Below, piece after piece: positions 1 to 7,245 of a stretch of DNA of 64,000 nt. Each line of letters starts with the position of its first letter. Within the stretch, counting starts at the first letter, position 1. The notes under the pieces are model-generated. The model made no database searches. It was given only the letters and a program-made list of their open reading frames with translations, and had not been told where the DNA came from. The position numbers and the translations under genes were made by a program. This DNA is from UBA1206 sp050953105 (GTDB lineage Bacteria; Bacillota; Clostridia; Oscillospirales; CAG-382): NCBI GenBank assembly GCA_050953105.1, contig JBMNMA010000004.1:1-64000 (forward strand), given 5' to 3'.

Positions 1-698
1 CGGTAATTTTTAGAAACAAGACCTTCTTCTTTTCTGGCGTAAACCTCATTGTTAATTATAAGCTCAATCAGCCCCTTTGTCCGGCGGACCTTTATATCCA
101 TGCCGTAGGCCGATGCCGCAATGAGTATGGTTTCCTTTTTTGCCGGGACGGGTAGTCCAAGGCTTTCGCTTCTGGCTTTTTCCCCTTCGGGAACTTCCGC
201 TTCGGCGCCGTTAAAAGCAGGTATCGGTCCGGCGACTCCGTCTTCGGGGAAAAGCAGCGCTTCCTCGGCATTTTTAACCCCGGAAATTAAAAAATACATA
301 ACATAAGCATGAAAAACATAGTCTATAAGAAAAGTGTATTCAAATGCGGGAAGAGTGAAAACTAACAGCACAAGGCAGTCAATTGAAAAAAGCACCAGGG
401 CGGCAATCATCCAGCCGGCTTTCTTTTTTGAAAATATATATGTAAGCAAATATACTATAATAATTATAAAGCAAAGAGAAACGAATATGGCCGAACCCGC
501 ATCACTCATTTTGGGAACGTCATCTACCTTGTTTAATCCCAAATATATTAAGAATTGTGGGATATAAGCCGTAAATAAGAAGGAATAACCGGCATCTGTG
601 GCCAGTAAAACAACGCTTGCAAAGGTGAAAATAATCATTACCAGTAAGTTAGATCTTGCGTTTTTGTACTTTACCGCCGGTGTTTTTTCAATACCCAT
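1..698 (-). CDS. Integral membrane protein, partial at the left edge
   Basis: This frame is open from an ATG at 698 to the window edge (232 codons, C-terminus missing). AGGAG at 709-713 sets the start, and a good promoter lies at 763-791. I see five hydrophobic segments, at about residues 17-34, 39-55, 69-89, 95-114 and 121-140. They are followed by a soluble tail with an acidic, Pro-containing linker (about 145-185) and then a more hydrophobic stretch with KVRRTKG near the edge. I do not recognise the family. The layout suggests a polytopic membrane protein with a cytoplasmic C-terminal domain. Short plus-strand frames over the same stretch look like shadows. Confidence 0.7.
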   Translation of the reverse strand, partial: MGIEKTPAVKYKNARSNLLVMIIFTFASVVLLATDAGYSFLFTAYIPQFLIYLGLNKVDDVPKMSDAGSAIFVSLCFIIIIVYLLTYIFSKKKAGWMIAALVLFSIDCLVLLVFTLPAFEYTFLIDYVFHAYVMYFLISGVKNAEEALLFPEDGVAGPIPAFNGAEAEVPEGEKARSESLGLPVPAKKETILIAASAYGMDIKVRRTKGLIELIINNEVYARKEEGLVSKNY

Positions 699-762
699 TA
701 ATAAAATGCTCCTTTTTACTTTATTTTACAAAAGCCGGTATATCACCGGTTTTTGTATCGGT

Positions 763-791
763 ATATTATCATACGCAAGATAATTTGTCAA
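763..791 (-). promoter_or_regulatory. SigA-type promoter for the left-edge membrane protein
   Basis: On the minus strand TTGACA (786-791) is followed after 17 bases by TAATAT (763-768). The leader down to the ATG at 698 holds a small hairpin (CCGGT/ACCGG, 735-749) followed by TTTT on the transcribed strand, which could be a weak attenuator. Confidence 0.7.
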
Positions 792-893
792 CACTATTAA
801 TATAGATTGAACATTTAAGCTGATTTTTGATAAATATGACATATTCGACGGAATATGTTACATATCCCAACATTTAAAATTCATATAAAATAC

Positions 894-924
894 AAAGCCG
901 GCGGTTTTTTAATCGCCGGCTTTT
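894..924 (-). terminator. Intrinsic terminator after the 97-residue membrane protein
   Basis: AAAGCCGGCG pairs with CGCCGGCTTT across an AT-rich loop, with T-rich flanks on both strands. It lies just downstream of the gene ending at 942. Confidence 0.75.
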
Positions 925-941
925 TATATTATGTTTTCGTT

Positions 942-1235
942 TCAGCGGGAAAAAATCAAGTGGAACAAAGTTGAGAAATAAATAAATATCATTGGTATTA
1001 TGCTTATCAACACCAAAACCAAGCCTGCCGCTACCGGAACCGTTGCACAAAGATAAAAAATAGTTTTCAGCCTTTTTTTCCTTTTAACACGGAATAAAAT
1101 TCCCATTACCGCAACGCCGATACCGAAAAACAAATACAAGACATACAGCCACAATCCTATTCCAAGACTGACTATAAGTGTCCAAACAAAACAGACAAAA
1201 GAAATGAAAAGATATAAAAATTTTAAAACAATCAT
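942..1235 (-). CDS. Small hydrophobic membrane protein (97 aa)
   Basis: Apart from a basic patch (KRKKR at about 51-55) the protein is almost wholly hydrophobic, which suggests two membrane segments in residues 2-49 and one or two in 58-93. The ATG at 1235 is preceded by GAGGA at a proper distance, and an intrinsic terminator follows at 894-924. I recognise no family. It appears to be transcribed alone. The overlapping 70-residue minus-strand frame at 1084-1296 lacks a good ribosome binding site and is probably a shadow. Confidence 0.6.
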   Translation of the reverse strand: MIVLKFLYLFISFVCFVWTLIVSLGIGLWLYVLYLFFGIGVAVMGILFRVKRKKRLKTIFYLCATVPVAAGLVLVLISIIPMIFIYFSTLFHLIFSR

Positions 1236-1475
1236 CGGTTCCTCTTTTTATTAATGCTGTTATTTCAGGATGCCGCTTTGGTGTTATACTGAACAATTAT
1301 ACTATACCATGATTTATCAAAAAATTAAAGATACAAATATGCTTAATTTGCTGTTTTTCAAAACAAATGGTTAGTGTAAATATAACGTCTTCACTTTTAT
1401 GTTAAACCTGTAATCCGGTATCCCTGCTTTTTCAGATATAAACAAACCCGGTGTTAAACCGGCATTTGCGTAAAC

Positions 1476-1504
1476 GTATTATTATAAAATGGCTTGTTTG
1501 TCAA
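1476..1504 (-). promoter_or_regulatory. Possible promoter for the 97-residue membrane protein
   Basis: TTGACA (1499-1504) is followed after 17 bases by TAATAC (1476-1481) on the minus strand. It would give a leader of about 230 bases. That leader includes a weak hairpin (CCGGT/ACCGG, 1448-1462) which could instead be the terminator of the upstream deacetylase gene. Otherwise 1236-1528 is AT-rich and shows nothing clear. Confidence 0.35.
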
Positions 1505-1528
1505 CGGTGCTGTAATATGATTAATAAT

Positions 1529-2857
1529 TTATGAGGGCAAATCGTCGGGGCGGACAAGCTTTTCGGGCCGGTGGTCGTTGTCGTAAATGTCATAGGGTTC
1601 GAAATATTCGCATATAAGCTTGTATTTCTTATAATTGCTGCCGGGGTCCTTTGCCCAGTCAAAGGTCTGGCCCGCCACGGTAAAGCGGTCGGTAAAGACT
1701 GTTCCCGTGTTTTTCCCCTTGTTGGGGAAACCGTCTGCAAGGTAAAAGTAAACGCTGGTGCCGCAGAAGAACCTGAAGCCGTATTTCATCAAGGTCTGAT
1801 GCTGCTTGGTGTCGTAGGCCACCCAGCCGCCGTAGGGATAGACGTAAATTTTGGTTTCCCCAACCAGTGATGCAACCTCGTCATTCCAGGCCCTGCAGTC
1901 CTCCTCCATGCGTTCGGGTGAAAAGCTGGTAAGAGAGCCGTGGGAGTAACTGTGGGAAGCAAAGGAGTATCCCCTGCTTTTAAGCCAGTTGACCACTTCC
2001 ATGGCTTTTTGCCGTTCGGATTCCACATTAATGCCCTGCTGGGCATAATGGGGGGCGGTGCGGTAGCCGAGAATTCCGGCAAAGCCGGTAAGGCACAGCG
2101 TTACCCTTCCGTTTTTATATGAAAAATCGGGGTGTTCTTTTATAAATTTTTCAAGTATGGGGAAAATTTCGTTGTCCTGGGAATAATCCTCCCTGCCGTC
2201 CTTGAAAAGCGTATATCCCCAGATTTCACCGTTTCGTATAACCAGCTTGTCAATCATGCCCTGGTTGGTTTTTTTAGGGTCGTAAACCACGTCGTCCACC
2301 GATATAACCAGCGGCTTTTTACCTTTGGGGACGGTGATTTTATTTTTAAGTCTTATTTTTTCGGTTCCGTCGGTGTCGGTGTAGGTTTCATACATGTAGT
2401 TTATGTCTATAAGGACATAATCGTTTTCATACAGGGACTGGAGTATCTTTTTCCATTCTGAAACGGTAACGCAGTCGATAAAAGCATTTTTTGACGCCAG
2501 CTCGGGCCAGGCAATAAGGCAATGGGTAAAAATATGCCTTACCTGGTTACCCGGGTATTCCCAGGTTTCAATAACGTCATCGGGCTGACTGTCCTCTGGA
2601 GTAGAGGGGTCCGTTGTTTCTTCCGAACTTTCGGGATCAGTTTCTTCGCCGGAAGATTCGCCGCCGTTTGATATGTCGTTTGACGTATCATCGGGATTGC
2701 TTTCACCGGAAGGGTTGTCAGGGGTTGTTTCATCGGGTGTAGATGTGGTATCTTGTGATTTTTCCCCTTGCGCGTTGTCGGTGAAAACCACAACCACCGA
2801 AATAGCAATAAGGATAACCGCAAGCACAGCGGCGATGATATAACTTATTCTGTTCAT
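1529..2857 (-). CDS. Membrane-anchored polysaccharide deacetylase (NodB-like)
   Basis: The 442-residue protein starts with a hydrophobic anchor (about 6-26). A long low-complexity Ser/Thr/Glu/Asp/Pro linker (about 33-95), typical of wall-crossing spacers, comes next, then a NodB-like catalytic region. The metal and catalytic motifs are visible: an Asp pair in VISVDD (about 184-189), HSYSH (302-306) and YPYGG (340-344). Such enzymes (CE4 superfamily) usually N-deacetylate peptidoglycan or other amino-sugar polymers outside the membrane. The true substrate cannot be read from the sequence. GGAAGGA precedes the ATG at 2857. It lies downstream of pepF, separated from it by a hairpin at 2990-3024. 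Confidence 0.85.
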   Translation of the reverse strand: MNRISYIIAAVLAVILIAISVVVVFTDNAQGEKSQDTTSTPDETTPDNPSGESNPDDTSNDISNGGESSGEETDPESSEETTDPSTPEDSQPDDVIETWEYPGNQVRHIFTHCLIAWPELASKNAFIDCVTVSEWKKILQSLYENDYVLIDINYMYETYTDTDGTEKIRLKNKITVPKGKKPLVISVDDVVYDPKKTNQGMIDKLVIRNGEIWGYTLFKDGREDYSQDNEIFPILEKFIKEHPDFSYKNGRVTLCLTGFAGILGYRTAPHYAQQGINVESERQKAMEVVNWLKSRGYSFASHSYSHGSLTSFSPERMEEDCRAWNDEVASLVGETKIYVYPYGGWVAYDTKQHQTLMKYGFRFFCGTSVYFYLADGFPNKGKNTGTVFTDRFTVAGQTFDWAKDPGSNYKKYKLICEYFEPYDIYDNDHRPEKLVRPDDLPS

Positions 2858-2989
2858 AAACCAAGATGTCCTTCCCGGCAGCGCGGGTGGGCTGCCATTG
2901 TTTTAAGCAGGATTTGCCGTATAAATAAACCCGCCAAAGGGGCGATTTGTTCCATAACGTCGGCTTAATTAACAAATTATTTACAAACA

Positions 2990-3024
2990 GGCAAAAACGG
3001 GTTTGTTTAATCCCCGTTTTTGCC
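2990..3024 (-). terminator. Probable terminator after pepF
   Basis: GGCAAAAACGGG pairs with CCCGTTTTTGCC. On the minus strand the stem is followed by a T-rich but interrupted tract, so termination efficiency is uncertain. Confidence 0.5.
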
Positions 3025-3035
3025 CGATATTTTAT

Positions 3036-4820
3036 TTACTCGGCAAGAAGCTGTTCCATTTCGCCGATAAGTCCGTCAAACACCTTTAATGCGGCGTTGA
3101 TGGGTTCGGGGGATTCCATATCTACCCCGGCGTTGCGAAGGAGGGTGATGGGATCCTCTTTCCGGCCGGAGGACAGGAAGTTGATATAGGCGTCAACGGC
3201 AGACTTGCCTTCCTTTAACACCTTATCGGCAAGGGCCATAGCAGCCGAAAATCCGGTGGCATACTGGTAGACGTAGAAATTCATAAAGAAGTGGGGTATT
3301 CTTTCCCATTCATAGGCGATTTCCTTGTCTACCACCATGTTGTTGCCGTAATACTTCTTATTTAACTTGTAATAAATGTCGCACAGCAGGTCGGCGGTGA
3401 GGGATTCGCCCCTTTCACTGGCTTCGTTCATTTCCATTTCGAACTCTGCAAACATGGTCTGGCGGTACAAGGTGGTGCGGAACTGTTCAAGGAAGTGGTT
3501 TATAAGGTATGCCTTCTTTTTCTTGTCGTCGGTTTTGGAAAGAAGGTATTTCATAAGCAGCGCTTCGTTGAAAGTGGAGGCAACCTCCGCCACAAAGATG
3601 ACATAGTCGGAATAGGCGGGGGACTGGTTTTTTGTTGAAAGGTAGGAATGGAGGGCATGGCCCATCTCGTGAACAAGGGTGAATGCGGCGTCAAGGGTGT
3701 CGTTGTGGTTTAAAAGTATAAAGGGATGAACGGGGGTGCCGCAGGAGTAGGCGCCGCCCCGCTTGCCTTCGTTTTCATAAACGTCTATCCAGCGGGACTC
3801 AAAGGCTTCTTTGACTATGGCAAGGTATTCTTCTCCCAAAGGCTTTAACGCCTCAAGGGTAAAGGCTTTGGCTTCATCATAGGTAACCTTTACGTCAGCC
3901 TCGGGAACAAGAGGGGTGTAAAGGTCATACATATGAAGCTCGTCAACCCCCATAAACTTTTTGCGTAAGTCCATATATCTGTGGAGGGAGGGGAGGTTGT
4001 CGTTTACGGTTTTTACAAGGTTTTTATAAACCGAAACCGGCACTTCGGTGCGGAACAATGCCCTTTCCATATTGGAATTAAACTTCCTCATGGCTGTATA
4101 GAACTTAAGCTGCTTTACCTGGCCGTCAAACAAAGACGCCATGGTGTTTTTAAAGCCGGCATAGGTGTTGTAAACCGAATAAAATGCCTGCTTGCGGACA
4201 TTCACGTCGCTTGATTCCATTAAAGGAATAAAGGTAGCCTGGGTAACCTTTCTTACGTTCCCTTCCGAGTCGGTGATGTCGGGGAACTTAAGGTCGGCGT
4301 TAACAAAGGAGGATGCCACCGTTTCGGGAATATCGGCCAGGTCGCCGGATGCGGCAAGTATGGTTTCCTCGGCTTCCGAAAGGGTGTGGTCCTTATAGGC
4401 CCTCTGGCGGCTTATCGAACGCCTGTAATGCTCAAGGCCTTCTGTTGTTTTGTAAAACTCTTCAAGCTTTTCTTCGGGTATGGCAACGATTTCGGGGCCT
4501 TCGAAGGAAAGCTTGGCCGAAACGGCGGTAACAAGGGACATCACCTTTCCCAGATAACCCTGATATTTGGAGTTGCCCTTGTCCTCGTCGGACTTAAACA
4601 TAGCATAGGTATAGCATTTGGTAACAAAGTCGTTAAAGGCTTCGCTTTTCTGCTGGTATTCCAGCAGGGCCTTTCCGTCGGTGGATATTCTGCCCTTATA
4701 GGAGGCCAGCTCGTCGGCATATTTGGTAATCTCGTCACAGGCTTTTTCCCACGCCTCGTCGTTGGTAAAAAGATGCTCTGTTGCCCAGGTGAATTCCTTT
4801 TTAGCTTCGCTTCTTAACAT
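3036..4820 (-). CDS. pepF: Oligoendopeptidase F, M3 metallopeptidase
   Basis: This 594-residue protein, the usual length for PepF, is a cytoplasmic zinc peptidase that trims oligopeptides. The zinc motif HEMGH is at residues 384-388, with the third ligand probably Glu412 in the following EVASTFNE segment. The long helical N-terminal half (about 1-330) is typical of the lid of M3 peptidases. The ATG at 4820 has AAAGGA upstream and a promoter at 4865-4892 (TTGATT, 16, TATAAT). No transporter gene is adjacent, so recycling of internal peptides is as likely as use of imported ones. Confidence 0.95.
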   Translation of the reverse strand: MLRSEAKKEFTWATEHLFTNDEAWEKACDEITKYADELASYKGRISTDGKALLEYQQKSEAFNDFVTKCYTYAMFKSDEDKGNSKYQGYLGKVMSLVTAVSAKLSFEGPEIVAIPEEKLEEFYKTTEGLEHYRRSISRQRAYKDHTLSEAEETILAASGDLADIPETVASSFVNADLKFPDITDSEGNVRKVTQATFIPLMESSDVNVRKQAFYSVYNTYAGFKNTMASLFDGQVKQLKFYTAMRKFNSNMERALFRTEVPVSVYKNLVKTVNDNLPSLHRYMDLRKKFMGVDELHMYDLYTPLVPEADVKVTYDEAKAFTLEALKPLGEEYLAIVKEAFESRWIDVYENEGKRGGAYSCGTPVHPFILLNHNDTLDAAFTLVHEMGHALHSYLSTKNQSPAYSDYVIFVAEVASTFNEALLMKYLLSKTDDKKKKAYLINHFLEQFRTTLYRQTMFAEFEMEMNEASERGESLTADLLCDIYYKLNKKYYGNNMVVDKEIAYEWERIPHFFMNFYVYQYATGFSAAMALADKVLKEGKSAVDAYINFLSSGRKEDPITLLRNAGVDMESPEPINAALKVFDGLIGEMEQLLAE

Positions 4821-4864
4821 TATAATAATTCCTTTCCTGTTTGAATAGTTTCCACAATAACATA

Positions 4865-4892
4865 ATTATACCAGTATTTCACTTAAAATCAA
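4865..4892 (-). promoter_or_regulatory. SigA-type promoter of pepF
   Basis: TTGATT (4887-4892) is followed after 16 bases by TATAAT (4865-4870) on the minus strand. It lies back to back with the yitT promoter. Confidence 0.75.
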
Positions 4893-4917
4893 GCATTTAT
4901 TTTATCCTTTGCTCTTG

Positions 4918-4946
4918 TTGACATTAAACGACTTGTTTGGTAGAAT
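4918..4946 (+). promoter_or_regulatory. SigA-type promoter of the YitT-family gene
   Basis: TTGACA (4918-4923) is followed after 17 bases by TAGAAT (4941-4946). The transcript would start a few bases before AGGAGG (4956-4961). Confidence 0.8.
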
Positions 4947-4972
4947 AATATCGACAGGAGGACATTTCCTTA

Positions 4973-5851
4973 ATGACTAAATTAGGCAAAAAGATTTTAG
5001 TAAACTTTATTATTATGACTTTGGGCGCCTTTGTGTATGCCTTTGGCGTTTCGGTTTTTCTTGAACCGCATAACTTCGCTCCCGGCGGCGTTACGGGCAT
5101 TGCTATAATTATCAGCCACTTTACAAGCCTTGACGCCGGTCTGCTGGTGCTTATTTTAAATATACCCCTTATTATTGCGGGACTGATTAGGTTCGGCAGG
5201 GAGTTTTTATTTTCCACCGTTTATTCCACCGTGCTTTCGGGTGTGCTTATTTCGGCCATAACCCGGTTTATAAACCATTACTCCTTTACGCCCCCACAGG
5301 ATTTTCTCCTTTGCGCCATTACCGGCGGTGTCATTATGGGCGTAGGGTTGGGTATAATATTCCGCCAGGGGGGAACCACCGGAGGAATCGATATTGTGGT
5401 AAAGTTTCTGCGGCAGAAATACCGCCACTTAAAAAGCGGCGTGCTGTTTATAATCCTCGACTCGGTGGTGGTAACCGCTTCGGCAATAGTGTATAAAAGC
5501 CTTGAAATGGGCTTATATGCCGGTATTGCGGTGTTTGTTGCCTCTATAGCCTTTAATGCAACCCTCTATGGCACCGATTCCGCACGGCTTGTTTATATTG
5601 TGTCCGACAATCCCGAAAAAATCTCAAAACGACTGCTTAAGGATTTGGATATAGGCGTAACATATATACACGGTGAAGGGGGATACACCCATAAGGCAAA
5701 GCGGGTTATTCTATGCGCCGCAAAAAACAGGGTTTTCCCTCTGGTAAAGCAGATTGTGCGGGAGGAGGACCCGGCCGCATTTATGATAGTTTCCTCCGCC
5801 AACGAAATTTACGGCGAAGGTTTTAAGGAAAACAGCAGCACCGAACTATAA
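4973..5851 (+). CDS. YitT-family membrane protein (DUF161/DUF2179)
   Basis: This protein of 292 residues matches the family length. Five or so membrane helices occupy the first 170 residues, including the Gly-rich APGGVTG and GGTTGG loops that mark the YitT fold. A soluble C-terminal ferredoxin-like DUF2179 domain (about 205-285) follows, with the motif GGYTHKAKRVI. YitT proteins are abundant in Firmicutes. Their substrate is unproven, though transporter-like roles have been proposed. AGGAGG at 4956-4961 decides the ATG at 4973. It is a single-gene transcript that ends at a strong terminator. Confidence 0.9.
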   Translation: MTKLGKKILVNFIIMTLGAFVYAFGVSVFLEPHNFAPGGVTGIAIIISHFTSLDAGLLVLILNIPLIIAGLIRFGREFLFSTVYSTVLSGVLISAITRFINHYSFTPPQDFLLCAITGGVIMGVGLGIIFRQGGTTGGIDIVVKFLRQKYRHLKSGVLFIILDSVVVTASAIVYKSLEMGLYAGIAVFVASIAFNATLYGTDSARLVYIVSDNPEKISKRLLKDLDIGVTYIHGEGGYTHKAKRVILCAAKNRVFPLVKQIVREEDPAAFMIVSSANEIYGEGFKENSSTEL

Positions 5852-5852
5852 A

Positions 5853-5883
5853 AAACACCTGCCGATTTTTCGGCAGGTGTTTG
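5853..5883. terminator. Bidirectional terminator between yitT and the oxidoreductase
   Basis: A perfect stem, ACACCTGCCGA with TCGGCAGGTGT around a T-rich loop, has A-rich and T-rich flanks. It can serve both convergent genes. Confidence 0.9.
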
Positions 5884-5897
5884 ATTTTGTTTATTTA

Positions 5898-6962
5898 CTA
5901 GTCAAGAGCAATTTCTTTGCCGGTTTCGGAGGAGTCGTACATGGCCTGCATCATCTTGGCGGTTATGATAACCGTGTCGATGTGGGCGGGATTCTTCTTG
6001 CCGGTCTTGACGCAGTTGATAAAGGAGTTGATTTCTTCCTGGAAGTGCTGGTTGGGGGTGAATTTAGGCTTGCAGTTAACAAGGGAGCCGCAGGCGGTGG
6101 TCCAGAGGGTGAAGTCTCCGCCGTAGGTAAGACGGATACCTGCCTTGGTGCCTAAAAAGTCAATGTAGCCTTCGCCTATGCCGATGTTCTGAGCCCATGC
6201 GCCGTTAAAGGTGATGGTGGGACCGGAGGTGCGAACAAAGCCGGTAACAAAGTCGTCAACGTCGTAGGTGCCGTTTAAGTCCTTGGTGTCCTCAGCCCAC
6301 ATGCCTTCGTAAACATAGTTCTTCATGTCAACGCCAAGCTTGGAGAAAGCCTTGGCCGAAACGGTCTTGGGAGCAGGGTCGCCGGTGCAGTACATAACGA
6401 TATCAAGGTAGTGAACACCCCAGTCGATAAGCACGCCGCCGCCGGCAATTTCTTTGGTGGTGAAGGCGCCGCCCAGGCCGGGAATGGAGCGGTGAGCTCT
6501 GAAGGAAACGTAAACGTGATATACTTCGCCGAGGTCGCCGTTGGCAATCATTTCTCTAATCTTGTTAACGGCGGCGTTGAAGCGGTTAACCACGCCTATG
6601 TTGAGCACCTTGCCGGATTTGTGCTGGGCTTCCTGCATTTTCAAAGCTTCTTCAAAGTTCTTGGCAGCGGGCTTTTCGCAAAGCACGTGCTTGCCGCCCA
6701 TAAGGCAGTCGCAGGAGATTATCGAGTGCATTTTGTTGGGGGTACAGACAGAAACAGCCTCAACCTCGGGGTCGGCAATGATTTCCTTGTAATCGGTAAC
6801 AGCAATACCGCATTTGTATTTTTCAACTGCGGCTTTTGCTTTTTCGGGAATAATGTCGCAGAAATACTTGATTTCCACTTCGGGGTTGTTTAAATAAGCG
6901 GGAATATGGGCGTTGTTGGCAATAGTGCCGCAGCCTATAATGCCTACTTTAATTTTAGCCAT
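5898..6962 (-). CDS. Gfo/Idh/MocA-family NAD(P)-dependent oxidoreductase
   Basis: The protein is 354 residues. Its N-terminal Rossmann fold starts KVGIIGCGTIANNAHIPAY, and EKPAAKN is the conserved catalytic-lysine motif of the family. The C-terminal alpha/beta domain includes GGGVLIDWGVHYLD. These enzymes usually oxidise or reduce sugars, inositols or sugar nucleotides with NAD(P). The substrate is not predictable here. I place the start at 6962 because GGAGG (6971-6975) sits just upstream; the more upstream ATG at 6977 lies inside that site. It is divergent from the TIM-barrel/acyl-CoA synthetase fusion, but no shared function is evident. Confidence 0.9.
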   Translation of the reverse strand: MAKIKVGIIGCGTIANNAHIPAYLNNPEVEIKYFCDIIPEKAKAAVEKYKCGIAVTDYKEIIADPEVEAVSVCTPNKMHSIISCDCLMGGKHVLCEKPAAKNFEEALKMQEAQHKSGKVLNIGVVNRFNAAVNKIREMIANGDLGEVYHVYVSFRAHRSIPGLGGAFTTKEIAGGGVLIDWGVHYLDIVMYCTGDPAPKTVSAKAFSKLGVDMKNYVYEGMWAEDTKDLNGTYDVDDFVTGFVRTSGPTITFNGAWAQNIGIGEGYIDFLGTKAGIRLTYGGDFTLWTTACGSLVNCKPKFTPNQHFQEEINSFINCVKTGKKNPAHIDTVIITAKMMQAMYDSSETGKEIALD

Positions 6963-7011
6963 GTTTTTTTCCTCCATATGTTATGTTAAATAATAGGCTT
7001 ATGCCTTTTCG

Positions 7012-7040
7012 ATTCTAGCATATATTACGGATAAAAACAA
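7012..7040 (-). promoter_or_regulatory. Promoter of the Gfo/Idh/MocA oxidoreductase
   Basis: TTGTTT (7035-7040) is followed after 17 bases by TAGAAT (7012-7017) on the minus strand. Confidence 0.65.
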
Positions 7041-7060
7041 GTGTTTTTAATAAAAAACTA

Positions 7061-7089
7061 TTGACAAACAGGGTGTATTGTAATAAAAT
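7061..7089 (+). promoter_or_regulatory. SigA-type promoter of the TIM-barrel/acyl-CoA synthetase gene
   Basis: TTGACA (7061-7066) is followed after exactly 17 bases by TAAAAT (7084-7089). Transcription would start near 7096, about 150 bases before the start codon. Confidence 0.8.
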
Positions 7090-7163
7090 CAAGCCATATT
7101 TCAGCCCCCGTCGCAAAAGATACCCAAAGCCTTTAAAAAATCAAATATACGGGTTAGTTTAAG

Positions 7164-7195
7164 GCCCTGTCTAAAGCACAGACAGCGCTTTTTTT
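7164..7195 (+). promoter_or_regulatory. Terminator-like hairpin in the 5' leader (possible attenuator or end of a small RNA)
   Basis: CTGTCT (7167-7172) pairs with AGACAG (7180-7185). Two more pairs follow beyond one mismatch, and a run of seven T (7189-7195) comes next. It lies between a strong promoter and the start codon at 7246, so either the leader is attenuated or an RNA of about 100 bases ends here. A second possible pairing is CCCGT near 7105 with ACGGG near 7150. I cannot match it to a known riboswitch class. Confidence 0.5.
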
Positions 7196-7245
7196 CATAA
7201 GTCACACAGTCCTTTGTGTTAATTATCATTGAAAGGATAGATCAT

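Noticed and set aside
6411..6893. Plus-strand open frame of 160 codons within the Gfo/Idh/MocA gene
   Set aside because: Shadow of the real minus-strand gene; no start site and no recognisable protein.
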